Source of the DNA: an uncultured Acetatifactor sp.
GTDB lineage: Bacteria; Bacillota; Clostridia; Lachnospirales; Lachnospiraceae
Assembly: GCA_949840935.1 (NCBI GenBank)
Contig: CATKXX010000010.1
Coordinates: forward strand, 1-64,000
DNA: 64,000 nt
Direction of reading: 5' to 3'
Of this stretch, positions 41,264 through 50,336 are shown one piece after another (position 1 is the stretch's first letter; each line of letters starts with the position of its first letter). The notes under the pieces were generated by a model, which saw only the letters and a program-made list of their open reading frames with translations, was not told the DNA's origin and searched no databases. Both the position numbers and the translations under genes were made by a program.

Positions 41264-43051
41264 TCAACCCTCTTTTTCCATATTCCCGGCCGGCAAAACC
41301 ACCTCGTAAATATAGATCCGATAATAGCTGTCCTCCGTCTCCAGGGGAGTCTCATTTACCAGAGCCAGCCCCTGCTCTTCCGCGTTGGCAATATATGCCG
41401 CCGACAACACATAGTCGCCCCCCAACTCCTTCAGCGCCCCTGTGTCCAGCCGGTAATCCTGAAAGAAAAAGCCGCCCTTTTCTATGGTATAATAGCCGGG
41501 ACACTCCGAGCTGAACAGATAACATCTGTTGCCCCAGTCATCGAAATATTCCCTCAGATAATCGCTCCGCTCCAGCTCTGGTGCCAGGATCCTGCGGAAA
41601 TCATGCTTGTATGATACCGGATAATGATTGGAATAGCCGTCCAGACAGTAAAAGCCGTGATACAGCGCCGCCGCCGGGTCTATTCCCAGGCTGACCACCC
41701 TGTATTCCGACGGCTCCATCCCGGAAGCCTCCCGCAGGCAGCCTTCCACCTGCTCCATGACGCCGATTGCAAAATAATCCCGGAAGCTCAGCAGGCCGTA
41801 ATCGGGATTCCGCAGCATCTGTATATTGGATTTTACGTCCCCCGCCATCAGAATCTGTATCCCTGTCACCGCCGCCGCAATCCCGCAGAAGGCGCCCGTA
41901 AGCAACCCGGCCATCGCAATACCCCGGGACGTGCACGCCTTCTCCCTTCTCCGGCACAGCAGAAGCTCCAGGCAGATCATCCCCCCGCAGGCAAAAGCAA
42001 GATACCAGAGCGTGGGAGCGATCCACAGCAGCCGGTTTACCTGGAAAGCCCGAAGCGCGGACATCCGGTTCCTGAGAAAGACTCCCGCCCCGCTGTCCCA
42101 AAAAGCCGCCGCCAGGGAAAAAGCCAGATTCCACAACAGACATACGCCCGCCCTTCTCTGCAGCCGTCTCACCCCCTCCTCCCGGAGGAAGGCTCCCAGA
42201 GCCAGTGCCGCCAGCGTCATCACCAGCAGAAGGAAATGATAATCCTCACTGTGCTGCCCTCCCCTGGTAAGATTCTGCCACAGGGTGGACAAAAAAGGCG
42301 ATGCCTTCAGCACATACTCCGACTTATGGGAAATCTCCCCGTCTCCCTTTCCCAGCAGTTCCCCCAGCAGCCGCCAGTTTTCCGCCACATAGATTCCCAG
42401 GAGCATCAGCCAGGCCCCCAAAAAGGGCAGCACCCTCTCCCTCTGCCTCCACAGAAGCCAGAACAGCCAGGCCAGGCCCATCCCCAACAGCCCGAAGCCC
42501 ACAAGCACCAGGGAGGAAGTCAGCGCATAACATGCCGTATACAGATAAGCCGCCGGGATATGGCGCCCCTTCTTCAGCTGGAGCACACACCAAAATAAAA
42601 GCGGAATCCCATACTGTGACAACCCGTACACCGGCAGAAAGGGAATGTACGCGAACAAGACTGCCGCCGTCATGGCTATCCCCTCCTGCACACGGGACTC
42701 CCTGGCCAGAAGATACATTCCCACATACCCTGTCAGGCTTCCCGCCATCTGCATCAACAGCAGGGCGGCGGCGTAATTCCCTCCCAGGAATAAAAGCACA
42801 AAGCCCGGCGCAGGCGGTGTCAGGGCCGTCTTAGACACCCCTCCCAGAAATTCCGGCAGGATATCCCCCCGGAACAGATGCCTGGCCTGCAGGACATAGG
42901 CGATCAGCTCACCGTCCAGCTGGTCATGATAGTTAAATATGGCGTCCTCGCCCAGGATCAGACAGGGAATCCCCATAGCCGCCACAGCGGCAAGCCCCAG
43001 GAAAAACCATACCTTATTCCGTTTGCTCCCGGCTCCTCTCAGCTCACCCAC
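41264..43051 (-). CDS. Polytopic membrane protein, YkoS/DUF6044-like
   Basis: The 595-residue protein has about 12 hydrophobic segments and an acidic first loop, FNYHDQLDGELIAYVLQARHLFRGD. A soluble C-terminal domain contains HGFYCLDGYSNHYPVSYKHDFRRIL. Both motifs recur in the paralogue at 57547-59346 (HDQLDETLMTYVLSARH and HGFYTVDGYSNNYPLEYKHRFR), so the two form a family. YkoS/DUF6044 membership is my recollection. By placement it is a GT-C-like glycosyltransferase. The GTG start at 43051 has GGGAG seven bases upstream and overlaps the stop of the upstream gene by eight bases. Confidence 0.75.
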   Translation of the reverse strand: MGELRGAGSKRNKVWFFLGLAAVAAMGIPCLILGEDAIFNYHDQLDGELIAYVLQARHLFRGDILPEFLGGVSKTALTPPAPGFVLLFLGGNYAAALLLMQMAGSLTGYVGMYLLARESRVQEGIAMTAAVLFAYIPFLPVYGLSQYGIPLLFWCVLQLKKGRHIPAAYLYTACYALTSSLVLVGFGLLGMGLAWLFWLLWRQRERVLPFLGAWLMLLGIYVAENWRLLGELLGKGDGEISHKSEYVLKASPFLSTLWQNLTRGGQHSEDYHFLLLVMTLAALALGAFLREEGVRRLQRRAGVCLLWNLAFSLAAAFWDSGAGVFLRNRMSALRAFQVNRLLWIAPTLWYLAFACGGMICLELLLCRRREKACTSRGIAMAGLLTGAFCGIAAAVTGIQILMAGDVKSNIQMLRNPDYGLLSFRDYFAIGVMEQVEGCLREASGMEPSEYRVVSLGIDPAAALYHGFYCLDGYSNHYPVSYKHDFRRILAPELERSDYLREYFDDWGNRCYLFSSECPGYYTIEKGGFFFQDYRLDTGALKELGGDYVLSAAYIANAEEQGLALVNETPLETEDSYYRIYIYEVVLPAGNMEKEG

Positions 43052-44462
43052 GTCTCAGCTCCCTTTCCGCATTTTCTCCCGAAGGAAGCCCGCCCTGCGC
43101 TTCCCTGCCGGTTAAAATCACCGGCCAAGCCATCCACAGCTGCAGGATCAGCACCGTATCCTTATAATCCTGCATACCCGCCCCCTGCATGGTATACCAG
43201 ATTACCAGGATTCCCGCCGTAGCCAGACAGCACAGTACAGGCCCCGCTGCCATCCTCCCGGCCCTCCGGCTGCCGGGCAGCCACAGCCCCTGCAGCAGCA
43301 GCGTAAGGATTGCCGCCACCGCAAACCACCAGCACCCGTAATCCATGTAAAGCCTGGACAGCCCCGGCATTTTCTCCAGAAAGAACTCGTAATTCCTGCT
43401 GTAGGTATCGTAACCCCTTCCCATGAGGAACAGCTGCAGGCACACAGGCGACGCGCCGTATCCCAACACATCCCACAGGATTTCCTTACAGATTTCCGGC
43501 CCATGCCACATCCAGGCCAGACCCATGATCTCCACACAGAACGCCTCCGCCTGCTCCTTTGACACAGACTGATCAGCTACTGCCTGTACCAGAATGGGAA
43601 AAAAGCTTTTGTCCATACTGTCCGCATATTCCGCGGCCTGCCAGGCAATATCCTCATTCACAGGGCTTACCATCTCCCAGGGCCAGTCTTCGTAGTCCTC
43701 CTGGATACTGGTCCACACCACCCTCTGAGTCAACGTCATCAGCGGCGTTTTCTGCAGCCTCCCGTAAAACCCCGGTGTACATGTCAGGCTCCCCAGCCCT
43801 GCAATCATCCCGGCAAACGCTGCTGCCAGAAGGATCCCATAGAGCTGCCGCCTCCCATCCCCCTTCCATTCCCTGCAGCAGAAAATCAGCAGCAGCGCCA
43901 CAGGCACCGCGCCCAGATACAGGTACTCCGGTAAAAGGAACGCCAGCAGCAGCCAGCACAGAGAAAGCTCAGCCAGCCTTCTCAGGGTGCGCTTCCCGGG
44001 AATTTTAACCGCTTCCGTCAGCAGGGCAAGCCCTTCCAGAAGCAGCGACGCCGCAAAGGAACAGGGCAGGATTGCCATGTGGCACTGCATGGCCATGGGA
44101 ATGGTCACAAATGCCAGGCTCCCCCATACGGTTTTCCACCCTCCCCGGGGCAGGAAGACACGCAGGAACCTCCATGCCGTAACAAAGGCTGCCGCCAGCT
44201 GCACCCCATAGACGATCACATGCCTCCTCCCCGCAAGCCGCAGGAAAACCGGATATAAAATACCCGTATACTCGTCACAGCGCAGGGTATGGCTGACCTC
44301 CATAAGGAAAATGCTTTCCCCGAACTGCGGCACATGGAAAAAATGACAGCACATCCAGACAATCCCCAGGACTGTCTGGATGCTGATCCCTGTGAAAAGA
44401 ACTCCCTTTAATATGGCGGAAGCATGGCCTGTGATTTTTTGAACGCTTACTCTGCTGTCCAC
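43044..44462 (-). CDS. Polytopic membrane protein, GT-C-like
   Basis: The protein (472 residues) has about 11 hydrophobic segments. The loop after the first reads VPQFGESIFLMEVSHTLRCDEYTGILYPVFLR, with acidic residues where GT-C enzymes carry them. A GTG at 44462 is chosen because GGAGG lies five bases before it. The track start at 44558 would overlap the WecE-type gene by 38 bp. The product probably modifies glycan outside the membrane, as judged by its neighbours only. No family name can be given. Confidence 0.7.
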   Translation of the reverse strand: MDSRVSVQKITGHASAILKGVLFTGISIQTVLGIVWMCCHFFHVPQFGESIFLMEVSHTLRCDEYTGILYPVFLRLAGRRHVIVYGVQLAAAFVTAWRFLRVFLPRGGWKTVWGSLAFVTIPMAMQCHMAILPCSFAASLLLEGLALLTEAVKIPGKRTLRRLAELSLCWLLLAFLLPEYLYLGAVPVALLLIFCCREWKGDGRRQLYGILLAAAFAGMIAGLGSLTCTPGFYGRLQKTPLMTLTQRVVWTSIQEDYEDWPWEMVSPVNEDIAWQAAEYADSMDKSFFPILVQAVADQSVSKEQAEAFCVEIMGLAWMWHGPEICKEILWDVLGYGASPVCLQLFLMGRGYDTYSRNYEFFLEKMPGLSRLYMDYGCWWFAVAAILTLLLQGLWLPGSRRAGRMAAGPVLCCLATAGILVIWYTMQGAGMQDYKDTVLILQLWMAWPVILTGREAQGGLPSGENAERELRRG

Positions 44463-44520
44463 CGTTCCCTCCGTCGTTGTGCTGTCATGCTCTTTTGTTC
44501 CCGGTATAATCAGGCCGCGC

Positions 44521-45648
44521 TCAGCTGTAAAATCTCCTGACAACGCCGCAGATTTCATCCACCTGCTCCAATGTCAGCCCATAATACATGGGCAGGCGGG
44601 CCAGACGCTCGCTCTCCCTGGTGGTGTACCGGTCTTCTCCGTGGAACCGCCCGAATTTCTGTCCCGCAGGTGCCGTGTGCAGGGGGATATAATGGAATAC
44701 CGAGAGGATCCCGTTCTGCTTCATATGGGCGATAAACGCCGTTCTCTGCTCCAAGTCAGCTGCCTTGATGTAAAACATATGGGCATTGTGCACGCAGCCC
44801 TCCGGCACTGTGGGCAATTCGATTTTCCCCGCCTCCGCCAGCGGCAGCAGGTTCTCCCAGTAGCGGTTCCAGAGGGACAGCCTGGCCTCATTGATCTCAT
44901 CCGCTTTTTCCAGCTGGGCATAGAGGTAAGCCGCATTCATATCGCTGGGCAGATAGGAGGATCCCAGGTTCACCCAGGTATATTTGTCAATCTGCCCCCT
45001 GAAATATTTGCTGCGGTTCGTACCCTTCTCACGGATGATCTCCGCCTCCTCCACATCCTTCTCATCCCGGATCAGCAGTGCACCGCCCTCCCCCATACTG
45101 TAATTCTTCGTCTCATGGAAGCTGAAGCAGCCGAAATTGCCAAAGGTTCCCAGCGCTTTCCCCTTGTAGGACGCCATGATCCCCTGGGCCGCATCCTCAA
45201 TAACGGCCAGATGATGCCTCCGGGCGATGTCCATGATCGTATCCATTTCACAGGCAACCCCCGCGTAATGAACCGGCACAATGACGCGGGTCCTGTCCGT
45301 GACCGCCGCCTCTATCCGCTTCTCATCCAGATTCATGGTGTCCGGCCTGATATCCACAAACACAGGCACCGCGCCGCGCAGTGCAAAGGCGTCCGCGGTG
45401 GAAACAAAGGTGTACGCGGGCATAATGACCTCATCCCCCGGCTGGATTTCCGTGAGCAGGGCTGCAAGCTCCGTGGCATGAGTACAGGAGGTGGTAAGCA
45501 GGCATTTCGTTGTCCCTGTCCGCTCCTCGATCCACTGGCTGCATTTATGGGTATAGGGCCCGTCACCGCATATTTTCTGATTCTTTACACATTCCTGAAT
45601 ATAGTCCGCCGCTTTTTCCGCATAAGGCGGTACATTAAAATTAATCAT
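44521..45648 (-). CDS. wecE: dTDP-4-amino-4,6-dideoxygalactose transaminase (WecE/RffA)
   Basis: The protein is a DegT/DnrJ/EryC1 sugar aminotransferase and matches E. coli RffA closely from memory, including GDGPYT, LLTTSCTHATELAALL, GDEVIMPAYTFVSTADAF, HYAGVACEMDTIM, CFSFHETKNY with the PLP lysine at position 181, and EDRYTTRESERLARLP. It would convert the RmlB product dTDP-4-keto-6-deoxyglucose to dTDP-4-amino-4,6-dideoxygalactose (Fuc4N). No WecD-type acetyltransferase is in the window, though the LbH acyltransferase at 51881-52456 is a candidate for acylating the amino group. AGGAGGG lies before the ATG. Confidence 0.9.
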   Translation of the reverse strand: MINFNVPPYAEKAADYIQECVKNQKICGDGPYTHKCSQWIEERTGTTKCLLTTSCTHATELAALLTEIQPGDEVIMPAYTFVSTADAFALRGAVPVFVDIRPDTMNLDEKRIEAAVTDRTRVIVPVHYAGVACEMDTIMDIARRHHLAVIEDAAQGIMASYKGKALGTFGNFGCFSFHETKNYSMGEGGALLIRDEKDVEEAEIIREKGTNRSKYFRGQIDKYTWVNLGSSYLPSDMNAAYLYAQLEKADEINEARLSLWNRYWENLLPLAEAGKIELPTVPEGCVHNAHMFYIKAADLEQRTAFIAHMKQNGILSVFHYIPLHTAPAGQKFGRFHGEDRYTTRESERLARLPMYYGLTLEQVDEICGVVRRFYS

Positions 45649-45675
45649 ATCTGACGGCCCTCCTTTGGCCTGCTC

Positions 45676-46632
45676 TCAATTCCTTTTCCATTCTCCCGTC
45701 ACCGCTCCCTGTACATTATCCGTGACCTTGCTGATAATGTATTTGGGCCGTCCCTTCACTTCCTCGTAAATCCTCGCAATATAATGCCCGATGACTCCCA
45801 GGCTGAGCATGAGGAAGCCTCCTATGATCAGTACCAGGAGGATGACCGTGGTAAAGCCCTCCACCGCCGTTCCCATCAGGAATTTTACCAGCGTCTGCAC
45901 CGCCAGCACCAGGCTGAACAGTATGGATATCATCCCCATGACCGTCACAAGCTGCAGGGGCAGGGTACTGAAAGAAGTGGCGTTGGCTATGGCATATTTC
46001 ATCAGGCTCCAGAAAGACCACTTGCTCTCCCCGTACTGCCTCTCCTGCACCTCGTACTGCACCGTCTCCGTCCGAAAACCGGCCCAGAAGGTCAGGGCCC
46101 GGAAAAAGGTATTGCGCTCCGGCAGCGCCAGCAGGACATTTACCACCTTTCTGTCCAGCAGCTTATAGTCGGAGGAGGAATTCATATCCATCCGGATCAG
46201 TCTGCTCATGATCTTATAAAAGAGCCCCGCAGACATCTTGTGAAGCAGGCTTTCCTTTCCCCGGCTGATCTTGATCCCCTCCACCACCTCCGCTCCCTCC
46301 TGCCACAGCTTCCACATTTGAGGGATTACTTCGGGAGGATGCTGCAGGTCACAGTCCATCACGATCACCGCGTCCCCTGTGGTCAGCTCCAGTCCCGCAA
46401 AGATACCGGCCTCTTTCCCAAAGTTACGGCTGAATTCCGCTCCTTTGACCCGCGGATCCGCTTCCGCCGCCCTGCAGATCTCGCGGTAAGTGCCGTCCCT
46501 GGAACCGTCGCTGATGAATACCAGCTCATAATCGATGCCCTTCTCCTTCAGCAGGCCGGACAAGACTCCCGCCGTATTGGCTATATTCTGTTCTTCATTA
46601 TAAGCCGGCAGTACAATGGACAACAATGCCAT
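45676..46632 (-). CDS. Polyprenyl-phosphate glycosyltransferase (GtrB/DPM1-like)
   Basis: The 318-residue protein is a GT2 enzyme with two C-terminal transmembrane segments, as in GtrB, ArnC and DPM1. It moves a sugar from a nucleotide to undecaprenyl phosphate for use outside the membrane. Motifs: LSIVLPAYNEEQNI, FISDGSRDGT, GAEFSRNFGKEAGIFAGLE, VIVMDCDLQHPPEVIPQM, and RQYGESKWSFWSLMKYA. The gene is followed by a GtrII-like glucosyltransferase gene upstream on the strand (46688-48241). A GtrA-type small flippase is not found in the window. GGAGGAG precedes the ATG. Confidence 0.92.
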   Translation of the reverse strand: MALLSIVLPAYNEEQNIANTAGVLSGLLKEKGIDYELVFISDGSRDGTYREICRAAEADPRVKGAEFSRNFGKEAGIFAGLELTTGDAVIVMDCDLQHPPEVIPQMWKLWQEGAEVVEGIKISRGKESLLHKMSAGLFYKIMSRLIRMDMNSSSDYKLLDRKVVNVLLALPERNTFFRALTFWAGFRTETVQYEVQERQYGESKWSFWSLMKYAIANATSFSTLPLQLVTVMGMISILFSLVLAVQTLVKFLMGTAVEGFTTVILLVLIIGGFLMLSLGVIGHYIARIYEEVKGRPKYIISKVTDNVQGAVTGEWKRN

Positions 46633-46687
46633 CCTTCTCCTCCATTCCGGCTCCGCGTTCTCTCCCGCGCCCGGAACCAGTCTATTT

Positions 46688-48241
46688 TTATTGGCTCAGA
46701 TTTTCTGTTTTAATATACATGATACCGTCAATGATGCGGATGGAATCCTCCCCCGGAAAGCTGTCCATGGCCCTGTACTCCTCCGAATAGTACATTTCCG
46801 CCATAGCCTCCGCAGGCTGTATATTCAGCGTCGCCCCCAGATAATGCCGGATAAATTCCCGGTAATTGTCCCCCGTATAGAGCAGGCTGTCACCGTTGAG
46901 GCCGATCATATTGGAAGTCACCGGCAGCGTAATGTCCGTGCCGGGATATTGCACGTCGCTGACATATCCTATCATGGCAATGGGAATACCCGGGTAATAT
47001 CCTTCCGTCTGTTCAATCCTGTCCAGCAGGCGCACACAGTACGCGTACGTCTTCTCATAGCGCTTCTCCAGATTGGAATACGCGATATTATCCGTCACCG
47101 CATAATGGAAGACCAGCACCAGGGCCGCCGCAAACGCCGCCCACTCCGTCCATGCACTGCCTCCTGCCCCTTCTCTGTCCCTGCCCGCGAAGGCCGAAAG
47201 ACCGATGGGAATCAGCACCCACTGATACCGCATCAACAGATGGTAGGTCACATCAGGAGAGATCAGCAGGATCACATTGGTGATCATGGGGAAAATCGCC
47301 AATACAAACATTATAGCGAAAAGAGACGTCCATTTCCACTCTTTTCTGCTGCGTATCCGATAAAAGCCCGCTCCCAGCACGGCACACAGGAGCAGCAGAT
47401 ACGCCGCCGCAGACGGCACATCCCGAAAGACCACATTCCCCTTCAGGGAAAAAGCAAGGAAATCGCGGTACATACCTCTGACAGCCGCAGGCAGGCTTCC
47501 CCCGGCCACACCGGAAGCCATATCATTGATCCCCTGGTAGGAAGCAAGCTCCTTACCCTGTATCCATAGCAGCACCCGGAGGATGACATAGTAAAGCCCC
47601 GCGCCCCCGGCGCCCATATACAGGTAGCGGGCAGCCTTTTGAAGCTTTTCCCCTATGCCCTCCGGCCCTGCCGCCAGCATCAGGATTCCGTACACCGACA
47701 GAATCATGGCAAAGGGAAGGTATGCCTGATAGGTTCCCATACTGAAAGCAAGGCACACCGCACCCGGAAGAAAGCCTCTCCGGTATTTCTTTGTGAACCA
47801 TGCCGCCAGCACGGCCAGCAGCAGCGCCAGCATATAGCCGTCCAGGGTAAATACATACGCAAAGGTGGAGGCCAGCGCCGGAAAGGAAACAAGGAGCCCC
47901 CCTGCCAGTATCACCGCCCAGGTTCTGCGGATCTCCAGGAAATCCACCAGAACCGCACTGGCCAGCGAAAGGAAAAACAGGCCCAGGAGCCCGATCATCC
48001 ACGGAATGGTGTAAAAGGAAGAAAAGCCGCAGGCCACCATAAGGAACCACCGCCCGGAGGTAATCATATTCTGGTCAAAGCACATGCTCGCCAGCCCGTC
48101 ATGATTCGGGATATCCGACAGCATCACCGGCATATGAATCAAAAGGCCAATGACAAAGGTTGACACAAACGCCGTTTTCCATTCCCTCTTTATCCCATGA
48201 TTCTTCAGTTTTCCAAACAGCCCGTCCGGCGTCATTCCCAT
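46688..48241 (-). CDS. GtrII-like membrane glucosyltransferase
   Basis: The protein (517 residues) has about 11 hydrophobic segments and the pattern of the glucosyltransferase II (GtrII) family: a loop with SDIPNHDGLASMCFDQNMITSGRWFLM, where Asp residues precede an SGRW motif. These enzymes take glucose from undecaprenyl-phosphate glucose and add it to a lipid-linked glycan outside the cell. The adjacent GtrB-like gene (56 bp downstream) supports this. The start is uncertain. The track ORF at 48442 overlaps the upstream gene by 100 bp and gives an Arg-rich tail. ATG 48241, with a weak GGCAGG site, seems best. Confidence 0.8.
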   Translation of the reverse strand: MGMTPDGLFGKLKNHGIKREWKTAFVSTFVIGLLIHMPVMLSDIPNHDGLASMCFDQNMITSGRWFLMVACGFSSFYTIPWMIGLLGLFFLSLASAVLVDFLEIRRTWAVILAGGLLVSFPALASTFAYVFTLDGYMLALLLAVLAAWFTKKYRRGFLPGAVCLAFSMGTYQAYLPFAMILSVYGILMLAAGPEGIGEKLQKAARYLYMGAGGAGLYYVILRVLLWIQGKELASYQGINDMASGVAGGSLPAAVRGMYRDFLAFSLKGNVVFRDVPSAAAYLLLLCAVLGAGFYRIRSRKEWKWTSLFAIMFVLAIFPMITNVILLISPDVTYHLLMRYQWVLIPIGLSAFAGRDREGAGGSAWTEWAAFAAALVLVFHYAVTDNIAYSNLEKRYEKTYAYCVRLLDRIEQTEGYYPGIPIAMIGYVSDVQYPGTDITLPVTSNMIGLNGDSLLYTGDNYREFIRHYLGATLNIQPAEAMAEMYYSEEYRAMDSFPGEDSIRIIDGIMYIKTENLSQ

Positions 48242-48342
48242 ATTGCCTGCCCGCTTTCCCGTTTCCGCCAAAACCGCCAACAGCGCCTCCGGCCATAAAT
48301 GCGGGGAACGCCTGTCTCCGGCCTCCCCATGTAAAAATCCCG

Positions 48343-49185
48343 TCACTGCTCCAGGTATGCGGCGATTGTCTCCGCCAGCAGCCTCCTGCCCGCCTCGTTG
48401 GGGTGCAGTCCGTCCCTGGTATAAAGGTTCCAGTCCTCCCACACCTCATGGGGATAGAAATCATGATACAGATCCAGGATCTCCACCCCCATCTCCTCCG
48501 CCACTTCTATTTCCCTGTTTACATACGCCTCCAGTATGCCGCCCCCTTCATCCTTCTCCTCGCAGGTCTCATGGGAATACTCATACCAGCTGTAGGTGGG
48601 GGTCAGCAATAGGATCCTGAGATCAGGGTAGGCTTCCTGCCAGTAAGACAGCGCACTGCGCAGCGCCCCGGTGAACGTGAATTCATCATAGGGATCCTCC
48701 GGGTTCTCCAGGGGCACCCCATCGTGGTAATCGTTGACGCCGTACAGGACGAGCAGGATATCCACATCGGAAAAATCGATGACCTCCACCGTATCTATCA
48801 CTTCCTCAAAATACTCCGTGGCGTTTTCCCTGACCCTGGTTATCTGCTGCAGCCCAAAATCATCCATTGCCGCCGCCCGCGAAAGTAATACAAAGGACAG
48901 GCTGTCCTTGGTATACGCAAGCCTTCCCTCCCTCTCAATGCGGCTTGCACAGGTACCTCCCAGCGCGCCGTTAAAGACCTCCCGCCCTGAAAGCTCCGCC
49001 AGATACCCGCTGACTGCAGTCTCATCCCGCACCTGCCCGAAAATGCTGTCCCCAAACATCACGATCCCGGGGGAATACGTCTTCTCCACCTTTCTGAGAG
49101 GGAATGTGAACAGCAGCAGCGCCCCGAAAAGCGCTATGGATATGAGCCCGTATATGACCGTCTTAATCTGAAGCCTGTTCTTCAA
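48343..49185 (-). CDS. Membrane-anchored SGNH/GDSL hydrolase
   Basis: The 280-residue protein has an N-terminal transmembrane segment (about 9-30) and an extracytoplasmic SGNH domain with all blocks: IVMFGDSIFGQV (Ser nucleophile), NGALGGTCASRI (oxyanion Gly), LYGVNDYHDG (Asn) and RDGLHPNEAGRR (Asp and His). It is likely an acyl- or acetylesterase or transferase acting on surface glycans. A TTG start at 49185 is used, overlapping the pseG stop region, with GGAGG upstream. No ATG fits better. Its paralogue at 36443 has lost the nucleophile. Confidence 0.85.
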   Translation of the reverse strand: MKNRLQIKTVIYGLISIALFGALLLFTFPLRKVEKTYSPGIVMFGDSIFGQVRDETAVSGYLAELSGREVFNGALGGTCASRIEREGRLAYTKDSLSFVLLSRAAAMDDFGLQQITRVRENATEYFEEVIDTVEVIDFSDVDILLVLYGVNDYHDGVPLENPEDPYDEFTFTGALRSALSYWQEAYPDLRILLLTPTYSWYEYSHETCEEKDEGGGILEAYVNREIEVAEEMGVEILDLYHDFYPHEVWEDWNLYTRDGLHPNEAGRRLLAETIAAYLEQ

Positions 49186-50322
49186 TCAAAAATATCCTCC
49201 CTCGATCTTACCCTTTCCCAAATTTCCAGGCTGCTCTCCGTCCCATGGCCTACAGACACCTTCCTCCGGCTGCCCCGCCAGGATCCCGGCAAGCCTCCCG
49301 GCCCCCAGGCCGTCCGTAAGCCCACGCCCCCTCCTGCTGCAGTCCATGCGCTTCCCCGCATCCTCCGCCAGCAGAATCACCTGTTCCGCCAGCCGTTCCA
49401 GCACGGCGCCGGGATTCTTATGGTATGCCCCCGCGGAAGGGGCAATCCCTTCCCTTTGAAGATATTCCGTTATTTTCTCCTGATTCTCCGCGTAGGAGAA
49501 GCATACAAAAGGGACTCCCAGGGCTGCCAACTCATAGACGGTGGAGCCGCCGGCAGTGACAGCCAGGTCGCACCGGCGCATCAGCTCCGCCATATTCTCC
49601 ACATCGTGATAAATATGAATCTGCCCTGACTGCCTTTCCAGGGACTTCATTTCTTCCAGATGGGGGTTAAAGCTTCCGATCACCAGATGATAATCCAGCT
49701 TTATCCCTTCCCCTCCTGCCCCTGTGATCTCCGCCTTCTCCCTGATCTTTCTCAGAATCTGTCCCGCGATATTCTCCTGGTCGCCGCCCCCGGTAGTGAT
49801 CAGAAGATTTTCCGCCCTCCCCCCGGCCTGGCAGGGTTCCCCGCGAAATTGCGGCCTGACCGGCACATAGGCGCTTCCCAGAATCAGCTCCGTGCCCGAG
49901 TCCCCATAAAGCCTCTCATAGGCCGCCCGGTCCGCAAAGGCGTTGTAGTTGACGACCCTGTCCACAGGAAAGCATTCCTCTCCCAGATCGTCCAGCAGCG
50001 TCACCCTGCCGTATGCCCCGATTTCCCGCAGGTAAGCCTTTGTCACAGAATAGCTGTCCACAAGGATGATATTTCTCTTTCCGCCAATCCCCGGTATCCG
50101 GGGCCATGCGGAAAGCTCCCCCTCCATATCCCGCAGGTCGCTCTCCAGGACAAATACTTTATAACCCCTCCGCCGCGCCATCTCTGCAGACTGCGCGTCC
50201 GCACAGACAAACAGAATCTTTTCGCCTGTCCCAAGGCACCGCAGCTCGTCCGCTATGGTCAGGCACCGCATCAGGTGCCCTGCACCGATTCTTGCATTGC
50301 CGTCCGCCCGAATCAGAAACAT
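49186..50322 (-). CDS. pseG: PseG-like UDP-sugar hydrolase for nonulosonic acid synthesis
   Basis: PseG removes UDP from UDP-2,4-diacetamido-2,4,6-trideoxy-altropyranose before condensation by PseI. The 378-residue protein is a GT-B-fold hydrolase opening with MFLIRADGNARIGAGHLMRCL, including the catalytic His (16). LLITTGGGDQENI and LAVTAGGSTVYELAALGVPFVCFSYAENQ are the UDP-binding motifs. The C-terminal 60 residues are Gly/Arg-rich, longer than usual, with no GNAT domain fused. It lies 14 bp from pseI. The exact sugar substrate cannot be fixed from sequence. Confidence 0.85.
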   Translation of the reverse strand: MFLIRADGNARIGAGHLMRCLTIADELRCLGTGEKILFVCADAQSAEMARRRGYKVFVLESDLRDMEGELSAWPRIPGIGGKRNIILVDSYSVTKAYLREIGAYGRVTLLDDLGEECFPVDRVVNYNAFADRAAYERLYGDSGTELILGSAYVPVRPQFRGEPCQAGGRAENLLITTGGGDQENIAGQILRKIREKAEITGAGGEGIKLDYHLVIGSFNPHLEEMKSLERQSGQIHIYHDVENMAELMRRCDLAVTAGGSTVYELAALGVPFVCFSYAENQEKITEYLQREGIAPSAGAYHKNPGAVLERLAEQVILLAEDAGKRMDCSRRGRGLTDGLGAGRLAGILAGQPEEGVCRPWDGEQPGNLGKGKIEGGYF

Positions 50323-50336
50323 ACCCGCCTCCCGTC

